DNA from: Bacteroides clarus YIT 12056
GTDB taxonomy: Bacteria > Bacteroidota > Bacteroidia > Bacteroidales > Bacteroidaceae
Direction of reading: 5' to 3'
NCBI RefSeq assembly: GCF_900129655.1
Contig: NZ_FQWK01000008.1
Location: forward strand, 62,001-126,000
Length of the DNA stretch: 64,000 bases
Position 1 is the stretch's first letter. Each line of letters starts with the position of its first letter. Shown here piece after piece: positions 1 to 9,398 of this stretch. Below the pieces are notes generated by a model. That model did no database searches, had not been told where the DNA came from, and saw nothing but the letters and a program-made list of their open reading frames with translations. Both the position numbers and the translations under genes were made by a program.

Positions 1-1270
1 CCTCGTGTTCTACAATGGCCGTCTCATTATGGATATCCATGTAGGGGAAAGTATGCGCACCGCATTTATCGCCCAGCAGCAAGGAGTCGCACTGGCTATA
101 GTTGCGGGCATTGTCCGCCTTTTGGGCTACACGCACCAGCCCACGATAAGAATTCTCGCTCCGTCCGGCGGAAATACCTTTGCTGACAATAGTACTGCGG
201 GTATTCTTTCCAAGATGAATCATCTTTGTACCGGTATCTGCCTGTTGATAGTTGTTGGTGACCGCCACACTGTAAAATTCCGCCGTAGAGTTGTCACCGG
301 AAAGGATGCAAGAGGGATATTTCCAGGTAATGGCCGAACCGGTTTCCACCTGTGTCCAGGACAGTTTGCTGTTTATGCCCTTGCAGTGCCCGCGCTTCGT
401 TACAAAGTTATAGACGCCGCCCTTGCCTTCGGCATCTCCCGGATACCAGTTTTGAACGGTACTGTACTTCACTTCGGCACGGTCGTGTACCACAATCTCC
501 ACAATAGCGGCGTGCAATTGGTTTTCGTCACGCATCGGCGCCGTACATCCTTCCAAATAGGAAACATACGAATCATCATCGGCTACAATCAACGTTCTTT
601 CAAACTGCCCGGTATTACGGGCATTGATACGGAAGTAAGTGGACAGCTCCATCGGGCAGCGTACCCCTTTCGGTATATAGACGAAAGAACCGTCGGAGAA
701 TACCGCGGAATTCAGCGCCGCAAAGAAATTATCACGATACCCCACGACCGAGCCCAGATACTTCTGCACCAAATCGGGATGCTCGCGTACAGCCTCGCTG
801 AACGAACAGAAAATAATTCCCTTTTCCATAAGCGTCTCCTTGAAAGTCGTCTTTACAGACACAGAGTCCATTACGGCATCCACCGCCATACCGCTCAGCG
901 CCATTTGTTCTTCCAAAGGAATGCCCAGTTTATTAAAGGTCTTGACCAACTCCGGGTCTACCTCGTCCATGCTTTTAGGGCCGTCCTTCTTCTTGGTAGG
1001 ATCGGCGTAGTATGAAATAGCCTGATAATCTATCTCGGGAATACGGAGATGCGCCCATGTAGGCATCTCCAGCGTCAGCCAGTGACGGTACGCTTTCAGA
1101 CGGAACTCCAGCAACCACTCGGGTTCTTCCTTTTTCTCAGAAATCAACCGCACCACATCCTCATTCAAGCCACGCTCAATGATGTCTGTATGTACGTCGG
1201 TCGTAAAACCGTACTTGTACTTCTCCTGAGTGAGTTCCTTTACATATTTATTGGGTTCTTCTTGTTGCAT
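1..1270 (-). CDS. sufB: Fe-S cluster assembly scaffold SufB (3' end outside window)
   Basis: Cytoplasmic SUF-pathway scaffold that, with SufC and SufD, builds Fe-S clusters. The minus-strand reading frame is open from the ATG at 1270 to the window edge, about 423 codons of a family length near 480, so the C-terminus is missing. The translation starts [20 protein letters not shown] and contains family stretches such as [54 protein letters not shown] and [18 protein letters not shown]. Its start codon overlaps the stop of cvpA by one base (TAATG), so translation of the two is probably coupled. sufC and sufD would be expected further left, outside the window. Confidence 0.96.
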   Translation of the reverse strand, partial: MQQEEPNKYVKELTQEKYKYGFTTDVHTDIIERGLNEDVVRLISEKKEEPEWLLEFRLKAYRHWLTLEMPTWAHLRIPEIDYQAISYYADPTKKKDGPKSMDEVDPELVKTFNKLGIPLEEQMALSGMAVDAVMDSVSVKTTFKETLMEKGIIFCSFSEAVREHPDLVQKYLGSVVGYRDNFFAALNSAVFSDGSFVYIPKGVRCPMELSTYFRINARNTGQFERTLIVADDDSYVSYLEGCTAPMRDENQLHAAIVEIVVHDRAEVKYSTVQNWYPGDAEGKGGVYNFVTKRGHCKGINSKLSWTQVETGSAITWKYPSCILSGDNSTAEFYSVAVTNNYQQADTGTKMIHLGKNTRSTIVSKGISAGRSENSYRGLVRVAQKADNARNYSQCDSLLLGDKCGAHTFPYMDIHNETAIVEHE

Positions 1271-1776
1271 TATTCATTCAATATATATTGTTCTGTAACA
1301 TGCTTAGCCGCGGGAAAGAATATCCCGGCAAACGACTTCATAGGATAATATAACACCGATTCCTTCTTTTTTGTTTGGCTGAGCAGCGTATTGTCCGCAT
1401 CCATGAATTCAATGACACCGACCAGCAGACTCACCAGTAAAAGGGACTTCAACGCCCCCAGTCCGGAACCCAGCCAACGGTTCAGCCAGCCGAGCGAAAC
1501 CGCTTCCATTGCCTTTGTCAGCAGCGAGGCTACCAGTGTAAAAACCAGCGGCACGGCTATCCAAATCGCGATGAATGCCAGTACTTGCGCCACCGTCATC
1601 GAATCGGTAACCTTAGAAAACACCTTTTCGGCCACGGAAGCATACAAAGCCTTTGCTGCCAGCAAACCGACAATCAGCCCCAGCAGAGTGGCCAGTTGTT
1701 TCACGAATCCCTTCATGAAGCCAATAACCGCTCCCGCACCGATAATTACCAATATTACGATGTCTATAACAGCCAT
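1270..1776 (-). CDS. CvpA family inner-membrane protein
   Basis: CvpA-family protein of 168 residues with about four hydrophobic segments, starting [20 protein letters not shown], then the glycine-rich [19 protein letters not shown] typical of the family. The family is linked to colicin V production and envelope maintenance in other bacteria, but its molecular activity is not settled. I chose the ATG at 1776 because the hydrophobic family N-terminus begins there; a longer frame back to 1833 would run into the inverted repeat upstream. It lies between infB and sufB on the same strand, and its TAA overlaps the sufB ATG by one base. Confidence 0.88.
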   Translation of the reverse strand: MAVIDIVILVIIGAGAVIGFMKGFVKQLATLLGLIVGLLAAKALYASVAEKVFSKVTDSMTVAQVLAFIAIWIAVPLVFTLVASLLTKAMEAVSLGWLNRWLGSGLGALKSLLLVSLLVGVIEFMDADNTLLSQTKKKESVLYYPMKSFAGIFFPAAKHVTEQYILNE

Positions 1777-1790
1777 ATATGATATTAAAA

Positions 1791-1860
1791 AGGCACGGAT
1801 TACACGGATCAACACGGTTTTTCTTTTAACCAATCCGTGAAATTCGTGTAATCCGTGCCT
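1791..1860. repeat. Inverted-repeat spacer, cacggattacacgg word
   Basis: A perfect 16-base inverted repeat: AGGCACGGATTACACG at 1791-1806 and its reverse complement at 1845-1860. The 38-base loop holds further partial copies of the word (cacgg, atccgtg). It fills the infB-cvpA spacer and would form a strong hairpin in the operon mRNA. It has no U-tract, so it is not a plain terminator. Confidence 0.85.
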
Positions 1861-1877
1861 AAAGATTTACTGTTTTC

Positions 1878-4829
1878 TTACAAAGTCTGTTTTACCTCCA
1901 CTTCTTCGTAAGATTCTATGATATCTCCCACCTTGATATCGTTGCAGTTTGTCAAACTGATACCGCATTCAAAGTTGGTACCTACTTCCTTCACATCGTC
2001 CTTGAAGCGCTTCAATGCATTGATGTTGCCTGTGAAGATAACGATACCGTCGCGAATCAGACGAGCCTTGTCACTGCGTTTCACCTTTCCGGTCTTCACC
2101 ATAGCACCTGCCACGAGACCCACTTTGGTAATGTTGAACACTTCGCGAACTTCGATAGTCGCCGTAACCTGTTCTTTCAAAGTCGGCGCCAGCATACCTT
2201 CCATGGCAGCCTTTACCTCTTCAATGGCATCATAGATGACAGAATACTTGCGGATATCCACACCTTCCTGTTCAGCCAGTTTAGCGGCAGCACCCGAAGG
2301 ACGAACCTGGAACCCTACAATAATCGCATCCGAAGCGGCAGCCAGAGATACATCCGATTCGGAGATAGCACCGACCCCCTTATGGATAACGTTCACCTGT
2401 ACCTGTTCGGTAGACAGCTTAATCAACGAGTCGCTCAACGCTTCAACAGAGCCGTCCACGTCACCCTTCACGATGATGTTCAGTTCGTGGAAGTCGCCCA
2501 ATGCCAAACGGCGGCCTACTTCATCCAGTGTCAACATCTTCTGTGTACGCAAGCCTTGTTCACGCTGCAACTGCTCACGCTTGTTAGCGATTTCACGCGC
2601 TTCCTGTTCGGTCTCGATTACATGGAATGTATCACCTGCGGCCGGCGCTCCGTTCAAGCCCAAAATCAAAGCTGGCTCCGAAGGACCCGCCTCTTTCAGA
2701 CGCTGGTTACGCTCGTTGAACATGGCTTTCACCTTACCGTAGCTTGTACCTGCGAGCACAATGTCGCCCATCTTCAAAGTACCGTTGGATACCAGCACCG
2801 TAGCTACATAGCCACGACCCTTATCCAATGAGGACTCGATGATGGAACCGGTAGCACGGCGGTTCGGGTTTGCCTTCAAATCCAGCATTTCAGCTTCCAG
2901 CAATACTTTCTCCATCAAATCGCTTACACCAAGACCTTTCTTGGCGGAAATATCTTGAGACTGATACTTACCGCCCCATTCCTCAACGAGGAAGTTCATG
3001 GCAGCCAGTTCTTCTTTAATCTTATCGGGATTAGCGGTCGGCTTATCAATCTTGTTGATGGCGAATACGATAGGCACACCGGCAGCCATAGCATGGTTGA
3101 TGGCTTCTTTGGTCTGCGGCATCACGTTGTCATCGGCAGCTACGATGATAATGGCAATATCCGTCGCTTTGGCACCGCGGGCACGCATGGCGGTAAACGC
3201 CTCATGACCCGGAGTATCGAGGAACGTTATCTTACGTCCGTCTTCCAACGTCACGTGATAAGCACCGATGTGCTGTGTAATACCACCGGCTTCACCGGCA
3301 ATAACATTCGCCTTACGGATATAGTCGAGCAACGAAGTTTTACCGTGGTCTACGTGACCCATTACCGTTACAATCGGAGCGCGATGCTCTAAATCTTCCT
3401 CGGCATCTTCTTCCTCAACGATAGCCTGGGCTACTTCCGCACTTACGTATTCAGTCTTGAAGCCGAATTCTTCTGCCACCAGATTGATTGTTTCGGCATC
3501 CAGACGTTGGTTAATGGAAACCATCATACCGATACTCATACAAGTAGCGATGACCTGTGTTACGGAAACATCCATCATGCTTGCCAACTCATTGGCAGTC
3601 ACGAATTCAGTCAGCTTCAGTACCTTGCTTTCCGCCATTTCCTGGTCTTCCAGTTCCTGCATACGGTTGGATGCCAAGTCGCGTTTCTCCTTACGGTATT
3701 TCGCTCCCTTGTTCTTACCCTTAGAGGTCAGACGCGCCAACGTTTCCTTTACCTGTTTCGCTACATCCTCTTCACTTACCTCTTGCTTGATTACAGGTTT
3801 CTTGAAACGGTCTTTGCTCTTGTTCTTACCGGCTTGTTGGTTATTACCGCCTTGCTGGCTACCACCTTTCAAACGATCGTTTCCGCCACGCTGGAAGTTG
3901 GATGCATTGTTGATATCCACCTTTTCCTTGTTGATACGGACACGTTTCTTCTTGCCATTGGCATCGGTACTGTCTTTCAAGTCCTTCGTCTTATTATCAT
4001 CGCGGCGGATTTCCTTGATAATAGCCTCTTTCATCAGCTTCTTCTGATCCTGACGCTGCTTTTCTTTTTCTTCACGCTCCTTACGTTTTTCTTCTTTCGA
4101 TTTTTTCTTCGGGCGTGTAGACTGGTTCAGCGCGGCGAGGTCTATTTGTCCGATGACGTTAATCTTCGATACAAACTCAGGCTGATGTATTTTGAATATT
4201 TCTTCTTTATCTTCCGAAACCGCTTCTTCGGTTGCGGCGGGAGCAGGTTCTTCGTCAGATGCCGGTGTAGGCTCAACAGCAACAGACACCGGTTCTTCCA
4301 CAACAGGGGCAGGTTCTACCACCGGAGCAGGTATCGGCTCGGGCTGAGGTTCGGGAACAGGTTCCGGTTTCGGCGCCTCAACAACAGATACAGGCTCTTC
4401 CGCCTTCACTTCTTCAATCACCGGCTTCTCCGGTTCCGCTTCTTTCTCTTTTTCCACAGTATGTTTGCGATTCAGCTTATCCAAATCAATTTTACCGACA
4501 GGCTTAAACTTCGGACGTGCATCTTCGGGAACCACAGCCTTGACCACCTCTTCGGCTTTCGGTTTTTCCTGTGTTTCCTTGTCATAACCGTCAATAGACA
4601 CTGATGCCTTGTTGCGATCCTTACTCTGACGTTCCTGAATGAAACGCTCCGTTTTCAATTTAAGATCCTTATCTGTACTAAACTCTTTCACGAGCAAATC
4701 ATACTGCTCGTCGGTAATCTTCGTATTGGGATTTGCTTCAATGGCATATCCCTTCTTTTGCAAGAACTCAACTACCGTCGTGATTCCTACATTTAAATCT
4801 CTTGTTACTTTATTTAACCTTATCGTCAT
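1878..4829 (-). CDS. infB: Translation initiation factor IF-2
   Basis: GTPase of 983 residues that places initiator tRNA on the 30S subunit. The N-terminus ([20 protein letters not shown]) is the IF2_N fold typical of Bacteroidota. A long charged and Pro/Glu/Val-rich linker follows (roughly residues 75-380), with repeats such as [20 protein letters not shown]. The G domain starts near residue 490: P-loop [17 protein letters not shown] (G3) and NKID (G4). The C-terminal domains end [11 protein letters not shown]. The length is typical of the phylum, whose linkers are long. It lies downstream of nusA across a 92-base spacer made mostly of a low-complexity repeat. Confidence 0.98.
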   Translation of the reverse strand: MTIRLNKVTRDLNVGITTVVEFLQKKGYAIEANPNTKITDEQYDLLVKEFSTDKDLKLKTERFIQERQSKDRNKASVSIDGYDKETQEKPKAEEVVKAVVPEDARPKFKPVGKIDLDKLNRKHTVEKEKEAEPEKPVIEEVKAEEPVSVVEAPKPEPVPEPQPEPIPAPVVEPAPVVEEPVSVAVEPTPASDEEPAPAATEEAVSEDKEEIFKIHQPEFVSKINVIGQIDLAALNQSTRPKKKSKEEKRKEREEKEKQRQDQKKLMKEAIIKEIRRDDNKTKDLKDSTDANGKKKRVRINKEKVDINNASNFQRGGNDRLKGGSQQGGNNQQAGKNKSKDRFKKPVIKQEVSEEDVAKQVKETLARLTSKGKNKGAKYRKEKRDLASNRMQELEDQEMAESKVLKLTEFVTANELASMMDVSVTQVIATCMSIGMMVSINQRLDAETINLVAEEFGFKTEYVSAEVAQAIVEEEDAEEDLEHRAPIVTVMGHVDHGKTSLLDYIRKANVIAGEAGGITQHIGAYHVTLEDGRKITFLDTPGHEAFTAMRARGAKATDIAIIIVAADDNVMPQTKEAINHAMAAGVPIVFAINKIDKPTANPDKIKEELAAMNFLVEEWGGKYQSQDISAKKGLGVSDLMEKVLLEAEMLDLKANPNRRATGSIIESSLDKGRGYVATVLVSNGTLKMGDIVLAGTSYGKVKAMFNERNQRLKEAGPSEPALILGLNGAPAAGDTFHVIETEQEAREIANKREQLQREQGLRTQKMLTLDEVGRRLALGDFHELNIIVKGDVDGSVEALSDSLIKLSTEQVQVNVIHKGVGAISESDVSLAAASDAIIVGFQVRPSGAAAKLAEQEGVDIRKYSVIYDAIEEVKAAMEGMLAPTLKEQVTATIEVREVFNITKVGLVAGAMVKTGKVKRSDKARLIRDGIVIFTGNINALKRFKDDVKEVGTNFECGISLTNCNDIKVGDIIESYEEVEVKQTL

Positions 4830-4869
4830 ACTTTAATTTAATGAATGATGGAGAAAGAAGCGGATTTCA

Positions 4870-4926
4870 GTGATTAGTGATAATGATTAGTCGCTAAACA
4901 CTAAGCACTAAACGCTAAACACTAAT
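4870..4926. repeat. Low-complexity hairpin spacer, cactaa/ttagtg word
   Basis: Between nusA and infB the sequence is made of ttagtg-type words on the left (4870-4890) and ctaaacacta-type words on the right (4894 onward), meeting at the palindrome TTAGTCGCTAA. The arms are imperfectly complementary. The right end includes the nusA stop codon, so the repeat supplies the end of that gene. Confidence 0.7.
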
Positions 4927-6187
4927 TATTCTCTTCTTCAAACTCCGATTTCAAAATGCGTAATACTTCGTCCACCGTTTCCTCTTCCAAATCCGTCTTC
5001 TCAATCAACATCTCGCGCGGAGCATTCAACACAGCCTTGGCGGTATCAATACCGATAGCCTTAATCGCATCGATTACCCAACCGTCAATCTCATCGCGGA
5101 ATTCATCCAAATAGATGTCTTCATCCTCTACCGCTTCATCCAATTCGCGGAATACGTCAATAGTGTACTCAGTCAACATACTGGCCAGTTTGATATTCAA
5201 ACCACCTTTACCGATAGCCAGCGATACCTCTTCCGGTTTCAGGAAAACTTCCGCCTTGTGTTCTTCTTCGTTCAGACGGATAGAAGATATCTTGGCAGGG
5301 CTAAGGGCACGCTGTATAAACAACTGAATATTCGATGTATAGTTGATAACATCGATATTCTCGTTGCGAAGCTCACGGACAATACCATGGATACGGCTGC
5401 CTTTTACACCGACGCAAGCACCCACCGGGTCAATACGGTCATCGTACGACTCAACGGCAATCTTGGCACGCTCACCGGGAATACGGGCAATCTTCTTGAT
5501 AGTAATCAGTCCGTCATTGATTTCAGGTACCTCCATTTCAAACAGGCGTTGCAGGAAAACGGGTGACGTACGGCTCAAGATAATCTTCGGATTATTATTC
5601 TTGTTGTCAACGCGGGCCACCACGGCACGGGCAGTCTCACCCTTACGATAGAAGTCACTCGGAATCTGCTCGGTCTTGGGCAACAGCAATTCATTGCCTT
5701 CGTCATCGAGCAGCAACATCTCCTTTTTCCAAATCTGATAAACTTCTGCATTGATAATAGTACCTACCTTATCAATGTATTTATTATAAATACTGTCTTT
5801 TTCCAGTTCCAAAATTTTGGAAGCCAATGTCTGGCGCAAGTTCAGGATAGCACGGCGGCCAAACTTCGCAAAGTTCACTTCATCCGTCACTTCCTCTCCC
5901 ACTTCATACGAAGCGTCAATCTTCCGGGCTTCGCTCAAAGAAATCTGCAAGTTCGGATTTTCAAGGTCTTCATCTGCCACAACTTCACGATTACGCCATA
6001 TTTCGAAGTCACCCTTGTCCGGGTTCACAATTACGTCGTAATTCTCATCGGTACCGAACATCTTTGCAATCACACTGCGAAACGACTCTTCGAGTACGCT
6101 TACCATAGTGGTTCTATCAATATTCTTCAGTTCTTTAAATTCCGAAAAGGTATCTATCAAGCTGATAGTTTCTTCTTTCTTGGCCAT
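4922..6187 (-). CDS. nusA: Transcription termination/antitermination factor NusA
   Basis: RNA polymerase-associated factor of 421 residues that controls pausing, termination and antitermination. The N-terminal domain starts MAKKEETISLIDTFSEFKEL. An S1-like domain lies near residues 130-200. KH domains follow, with VGACVGVKGSRIHGIVREL and LAIGKGGLNIKLASML as the two GxxG loops. The C-terminus is acidic (EETVDEVLRILKSEFEEENN) and lacks the two acidic repeats of the E. coli protein, which is usual outside gammaproteobacteria. It follows rimP after four bases, so the pair is surely co-transcribed. Its TAG stop falls within the repeat at 4870-4926. Confidence 0.97.
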   Translation of the reverse strand: MAKKEETISLIDTFSEFKELKNIDRTTMVSVLEESFRSVIAKMFGTDENYDVIVNPDKGDFEIWRNREVVADEDLENPNLQISLSEARKIDASYEVGEEVTDEVNFAKFGRRAILNLRQTLASKILELEKDSIYNKYIDKVGTIINAEVYQIWKKEMLLLDDEGNELLLPKTEQIPSDFYRKGETARAVVARVDNKNNNPKIILSRTSPVFLQRLFEMEVPEINDGLITIKKIARIPGERAKIAVESYDDRIDPVGACVGVKGSRIHGIVRELRNENIDVINYTSNIQLFIQRALSPAKISSIRLNEEEHKAEVFLKPEEVSLAIGKGGLNIKLASMLTEYTIDVFRELDEAVEDEDIYLDEFRDEIDGWVIDAIKAIGIDTAKAVLNAPREMLIEKTDLEEETVDEVLRILKSEFEEENN

Positions 6188-6191
6188 AGTC

Positions 6192-6659
6192 TTATTTAAA
6201 ACTAATTAAGTATTTAGTATATTTTATCTCTTCGTATGTAAAGGTTATATCTTCATCCACCATTTTAGGACGCTTGGCTCCCTCCTCTTTCACTTTCTTC
6301 TGAACGGTAACGGTAAATTGCCGCTCGTCGGCATCTTTCAATGTTCCGCAATACTTGCGACCGTCTTTAGCCAGCACTTCCACATCTTTGCCGATGTGGT
6401 TGGTGTATTGCTGTAACACTTTAAACGGTTGTCCGATGCCGGCAGAACCGACTTCCAGCTCGTAATCCTCATCCTCACGATTCAGTCGGGACTCTATGTA
6501 GCGGCTCAGCTCTACACAATCCTCAATCCAAACACCTTCTTTGTGGTCTATCTCCACCACAATCTTGTCATCAGGGCTGATTATGACTTCCACCAGGAAG
6601 TAATCTTTATCCTTCAGCCACTCGTCTACAATCTGACAAACTGTTTTCTTTTCTATCAT
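6192..6659 (-). CDS. rimP: Ribosome maturation factor RimP
   Basis: 30S-subunit maturation factor of 155 residues, the usual RimP size. The translation has the N-terminal alpha/beta domain (VEVIISPDDKIVVEIDHKEG, then WIEDCVELSRYIESRL and ELEVGSAGIGQPF) and a C-terminal SH3-like domain. The segment before the C-terminal domain reads QPFKVLQQYTNHIGKDVEVL. It is the first gene of the rimP-nusA-infB-cvpA-sufB run. A consensus promoter and a terminator-like hairpin lie directly upstream, so entry into the operon may be attenuated. Confidence 0.95.
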   Translation of the reverse strand: MIEKKTVCQIVDEWLKDKDYFLVEVIISPDDKIVVEIDHKEGVWIEDCVELSRYIESRLNREDEDYELEVGSAGIGQPFKVLQQYTNHIGKDVEVLAKDGRKYCGTLKDADERQFTVTVQKKVKEEGAKRPKMVDEDITFTYEEIKYTKYLISFK

Positions 6660-6678
6660 AGATTAACCATTAAGAACG

Positions 6679-6705
6679 AAAAAGAGGAGCTTAATCGCCC
6701 CTCCA
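6679..6705 (-). terminator. Attenuator-like intrinsic terminator in the rimP leader
   Basis: Read on the minus strand, GAGGGGC (6703-6697), a six-base loop GATTAA and GCTCCTC (6690-6684) form a seven-pair stem with one G-U wobble. TTTTT (6683-6679) follows at once. It lies between the promoter at 6726-6756 and the rimP start at 6659, so it can only end transcripts of this operon early. Confidence 0.6.
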
Positions 6706-6725
6706 CCTTTCATCCGTTTCGGTTG

Positions 6726-6756
6726 CAAAGATATAAATAATCTGTTCGACTACAAA
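6726..6756 (-). promoter_or_regulatory. Promoter of the rimP-nusA-infB operon
   Basis: On the minus strand TTTG (6756-6753) is followed by a 19-base spacer and TATCTTTG (6733-6726). This matches the Bacteroidota primary-sigma consensus TTTG-N19-21-TAnnTTTG at every fixed position. The predicted leader is about 60 bases. Confidence 0.8.
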
Positions 6757-6823
6757 ATAATAGGAGAAAAAAAGAATATTTAGCACTCCTGCCGAAATTT
6801 ATCCTCCATTCAAAATTAATCAC

Positions 6824-6831
6824 TACATTTG
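6824..6831 (+). promoter_or_regulatory. -7 element TACATTTG for the 133-residue membrane protein
   Basis: TACATTTG fits the TAnnTTTG -7 consensus and lies 25 bases before the ATG at 6856. The in-frame TTG at 6829 falls inside this element, so it cannot be the start codon. I see no good -33 element. Confidence 0.5.
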
Positions 6832-6855
6832 CATGGTTATTTAAACTCAATCATC

Positions 6856-7257
6856 ATGGTACATCACCTGAATACCAATAAACAGTTTATGATAGGTAAC
6901 GGCATCCTTGCGTTTGCCGTAATATTCGTTGTTGTCATTTTTGTCTATATGAGTATGCGTTTGCAGCGCCAAAAGGAAGGTGAACGATACTTTGCCGAGA
7001 CCTATAATGTCACTTTAGTAAAAGGATTCACCGGTGATTCCATATCCATCCTGCTCAATGACAGCGTACTGATAGACCAACGTATCGACAAAGAACCTTT
7101 CAATTTCGAGATAAAACGGTTTGCCGAGCAAAGCGCCCTAATGATAGTGGACAAGACAACCGACAAGCTCTCCCTGTTTGAGCTGAGCGAAAAAGGCGGT
7201 AGCTATCGTTTTGAAAAAGACGACGACGAAGTGAAGCTACTGGCACAGGAAGAGTAA
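6856..7257 (+). CDS. Hypothetical single-pass membrane protein
   Basis: I do not recognise this 133-residue protein. It starts MVHHLNTNKQFMIGNG and has one strongly hydrophobic segment at about residues 15-34 (ILAFAVIFVVVIFVYMSM). A basic stretch (RLQRQKEGER) follows, then a soluble domain rich in beta-prone residues (VTLVKGFTGDSISILLNDSV) ending in an acidic tail. The layout suggests a short N-terminal cytoplasmic piece, a membrane anchor and a periplasmic domain, or the reverse. The ATG at 6856 is preferred because upstream in-frame codons overlap the -7 element. It is divergent from rimP and convergent with the metallopeptidase gene, across the GGCACA array. Confidence 0.72.
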   Translation: MVHHLNTNKQFMIGNGILAFAVIFVVVIFVYMSMRLQRQKEGERYFAETYNVTLVKGFTGDSISILLNDSVLIDQRIDKEPFNFEIKRFAEQSALMIVDKTTDKLSLFELSEKGGSYRFEKDDDEVKLLAQEE

Positions 7258-7272
7258 AACCGCAACCGCACC

Positions 7273-7365
7273 ATCCGTGCCAGCTTATTGGCACAGCCGT
7301 GCCTGTTTGATGGCACAGTTGTGCCTGTTCAATGGCAAAACAGTGCCTATCCGTCGGCACAACAC
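7273..7365. repeat. GGCACA/TGTGCC palindromic array
   Basis: About four imperfect units of roughly 22-26 bases. Each unit carries GGCACA or GGCAAA followed by GTGCC, for example TGGCACAGTTGTGCCTGTTC at 7310-7329. Every unit can fold as a small hairpin. The array fills the spacer between two convergent genes and may insulate or end both transcripts. It is too short and too self-complementary to be a CRISPR array. Confidence 0.7.
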
Positions 7366-7370
7366 CCGTT

Positions 7371-8075
7371 TTAGAAGTCCGTCTTATACTTTCTCAGTTC
7401 ATTGCGTAAAAGTTGCGCCTTACCGTCTGTCATGCCGTTAAGCAATGCCCAAAAGCGTTCGCCGTGGTTCATTTCACGGGTATGCGCCAACTCGTGCAAC
7501 AATACGTAATCAATCAAATGCCGGGGCAACAGGACAAGGAAATAGGACAGGTTGATGTTTCCTCGGGCGGAGCAACTTCCCCAACGCCCGCTACTGGAAT
7601 TGATTTTCACGCTTTTATAAGAAAGATTGTGCTGCAGCGAAAGCGCATAAAGCCGGGGCGGAAGAATAATCTTGGCATTACGTCGCAAAGCTTCCTCTAT
7701 CACCTTACGCAGCCAGGCTTGCAGCTCTTTATTTGAGAAGTCTGCATTCGGCGGACAGATAATCTGCATCTCTCCCAATTCCGAACGTGAAAGGAAACGG
7801 TCTCGTTCTCCACTAACCAGGCTCAATTTAAAGAACTCCGTATCGATACGGTAGTTCAAATCAATCAACGGGCGGCTTTGTCTCTGTCGGGCAACCCTCA
7901 GTCGGGAACGCAACTGTTCTACGGCATTCTTTACTTCCCCAATGGTTGTACCCGGTGGAACAGTCACATGAACAGCATCCTCACGCGTACGAAAAGTCAA
8001 ACGTCGGGCACGGATATTCACCCGTACCAACAAGCGTCCCAACTCTTCATCCTCTAAAACATGTTCCGTTATCAT
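7371..8075 (-). CDS. YgjP/DUF45-type metallopeptidase (SprT-like)
   Basis: Predicted zinc-dependent peptidase of the YgjP (DUF45) family, 234 residues. The HExxH site is H194-E195-L-A-H198 in YVLLHELAHTREMNHGERFW, with a third ligand at H204. Upstream are the family motif SSSGRWGSCSARGNINLSYF and the conserved ILPPRLYALSLQHNLSY. The cellular substrate of the family is unknown; in other bacteria the gene often sits with a restriction HsdR gene, but not here. The ATG at 8075 is chosen because AAGGAG lies about 10 bases upstream and the family N-terminus begins there; the longer frame to 8147 adds an unrelated 24 residues. Confidence 0.88.
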   Translation of the reverse strand: MITEHVLEDEELGRLLVRVNIRARRLTFRTREDAVHVTVPPGTTIGEVKNAVEQLRSRLRVARQRQSRPLIDLNYRIDTEFFKLSLVSGERDRFLSRSELGEMQIICPPNADFSNKELQAWLRKVIEEALRRNAKIILPPRLYALSLQHNLSYKSVKINSSSGRWGSCSARGNINLSYFLVLLPRHLIDYVLLHELAHTREMNHGERFWALLNGMTDGKAQLLRNELRKYKTDF

Positions 8076-8333
8076 CTGTTCTTTTCTCCTTGAAATAAGG
8101 ACAAAAGAACGAAGAATCGTTCGAAAAAGCAAGCGGTTCTCTATCAAAAACGAACAATGTGTTCAAAAACGCACACTGCACTATCATTGTTACAACCTCA
8201 AAAACAGAAACTTATGATTATGGCATAGAATTTGAATAGTAATCGATAACAAGACGTTCCCGGCAAAAAAATCATGAGCCTCGCAACTTTTTGAGCAAAG
8301 ACTCCGTCTAACAAACAAAAGAACTTAAAATAA

Positions 8334-9203
8334 ATGAGTATGAAAACTTTAGCAACAATCATCGCATTCAGTATTTTCACATTAAGCGTAACAGCTTGCT
8401 CACACAATCACACGTACAGCTCCGGCCTGTTTGGTGGAAAGACAATCAAAGCAAGCAAAAACTATGTAACCAAGAATATCAAAGTGGATAATTTCACCGG
8501 TCTGAACTTAGCAGGCAGTCCGGACGTTACGTACACACAAAAGGCGGGAAAGCCCACAGTAGAAGTATATACTTCCGACAATATCGTAGACCTTCTGGAC
8601 ATTAACGTAGTCAACAATACACTGAATATAAAATTCAAGAAAGGCGTTAATGTATCTTATAATAAACTGGAAATCCGTATCTCTTCCGAAACACTTAATA
8701 ATATCTCCGTTGCAGGATCGGGAAATGTAACATTAGCCAACGGCTTGAAAACAAATCAACTGAAAATGTCTGTAGCAGGCTCGGGAGATATCAATGCAAA
8801 CAACATCGCTTGCACTAACGAGCTTAGCATATCCATCGCCGGCTCCGGTGATATACAAGGCAGTAATATCATTTGCACCAATCTCAAAACATCTGTAGCC
8901 GGTTCGGGAGATTTGAAACTCAACAATGTATCGGCTACCGATACCGAAGCATCTGTTGCGGGGTCGGGTACGGCAATATTGACAGGAACAACTCAAGAAG
9001 CCAGTTATCGTGTAGCCGGCTCAGGTGACCTGTTCGCTTCCGACTTGCAAGCAAAACGTGTCTCAGCAAGCGTATCCGGTTCGGGAGACATCAAATGCCA
9101 TGCCACCGACTTTTTGAAAGCGCGTACCAGCGGAAGCGGAGATATCGGTTATAAAGGCAATCCGGAATTGGACTTCCCCAAAAAAGGATTATACAAACTC
9201 TGA
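8334..9203 (+). CDS. Lipoprotein with head-GIN (DUF2807) SVAGSGD repeats
   Basis: Predicted exported lipoprotein of 289 residues. The signal peptide MSMKTLATIIAFSIFTLSVT is followed by A-C22. The mature part is a DUF2807 (putative autotransporter adhesin, head GIN) domain. It has at least eight [S/R][VIT][AS]GSG repeats spaced about 19-20 residues apart: SVAGSGNVTL, SVAGSGDINAN, SIAGSGDIQGS, SVAGSGDLKLN, SVAGSGTAIL, RVAGSGDLFAS, SVSGSGDIKCH and RTSGSGDIGYK. This spacing predicts a right-handed beta-helix. The family is common in Bacteroidota envelopes and its ligand is not known. A second in-frame ATG six bases downstream (8340) could also be the start. A hairpin follows the gene at 9235. Confidence 0.88.
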   Translation: MSMKTLATIIAFSIFTLSVTACSHNHTYSSGLFGGKTIKASKNYVTKNIKVDNFTGLNLAGSPDVTYTQKAGKPTVEVYTSDNIVDLLDINVVNNTLNIKFKKGVNVSYNKLEIRISSETLNNISVAGSGNVTLANGLKTNQLKMSVAGSGDINANNIACTNELSISIAGSGDIQGSNIICTNLKTSVAGSGDLKLNNVSATDTEASVAGSGTAILTGTTQEASYRVAGSGDLFASDLQAKRVSASVSGSGDIKCHATDFLKARTSGSGDIGYKGNPELDFPKKGLYKL

Positions 9204-9234
9204 TTTGGTTATTCATTGCAAAGGATACATAAAA

Positions 9235-9259
9235 GGGACGCTGCATCACGCGGCGTCCC
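9235..9259. terminator. Hairpin terminator between convergent genes
   Basis: GGGACGC-TGC, loop ATCAC and GC-GGCGTCCC form a ten-pair stem with one T-G pair. AAAA on the left gives TTTT for minus-strand transcripts, so it best ends the anti-sigma transcript. It can also serve the lipoprotein gene on the plus strand, though the bases after it are not a T-run. Confidence 0.65.
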
Positions 9260-9398
9260 ATCTATCTTAGTTAGTTTTTATAAAATTTTGAGAGAATTGA
9301 AACTTCACAGCCTCTGTTTTTTGTTTTAATAAAAGCACACTAACTATATTATATTTAAAGCAAATGAAAATGTTATTTTAAAAAGCAAATGAAAACAT

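Noticed and set aside
5..1015. Long plus-strand open frame of 336 codons
   Set aside because: It is antisense to sufB, whose minus-strand translation is a clear family match; the plus-strand product has no recognisable domain.
3507..4604. Plus-strand open frame of 365 codons, rich in Phe and Arg
   Set aside because: It is antisense to the repetitive Glu/Lys/Pro linker of infB, which gives open antisense frames by composition.
7273..7365. CRISPR-like array
   Set aside because: The units are imperfect, self-complementary and have no unique spacers of constant length, and no cas genes are near.
8334..9203. Tandem DNA repeat
   Set aside because: The repeats are clear in protein but have diverged in DNA; they are explained by the beta-helix domain.
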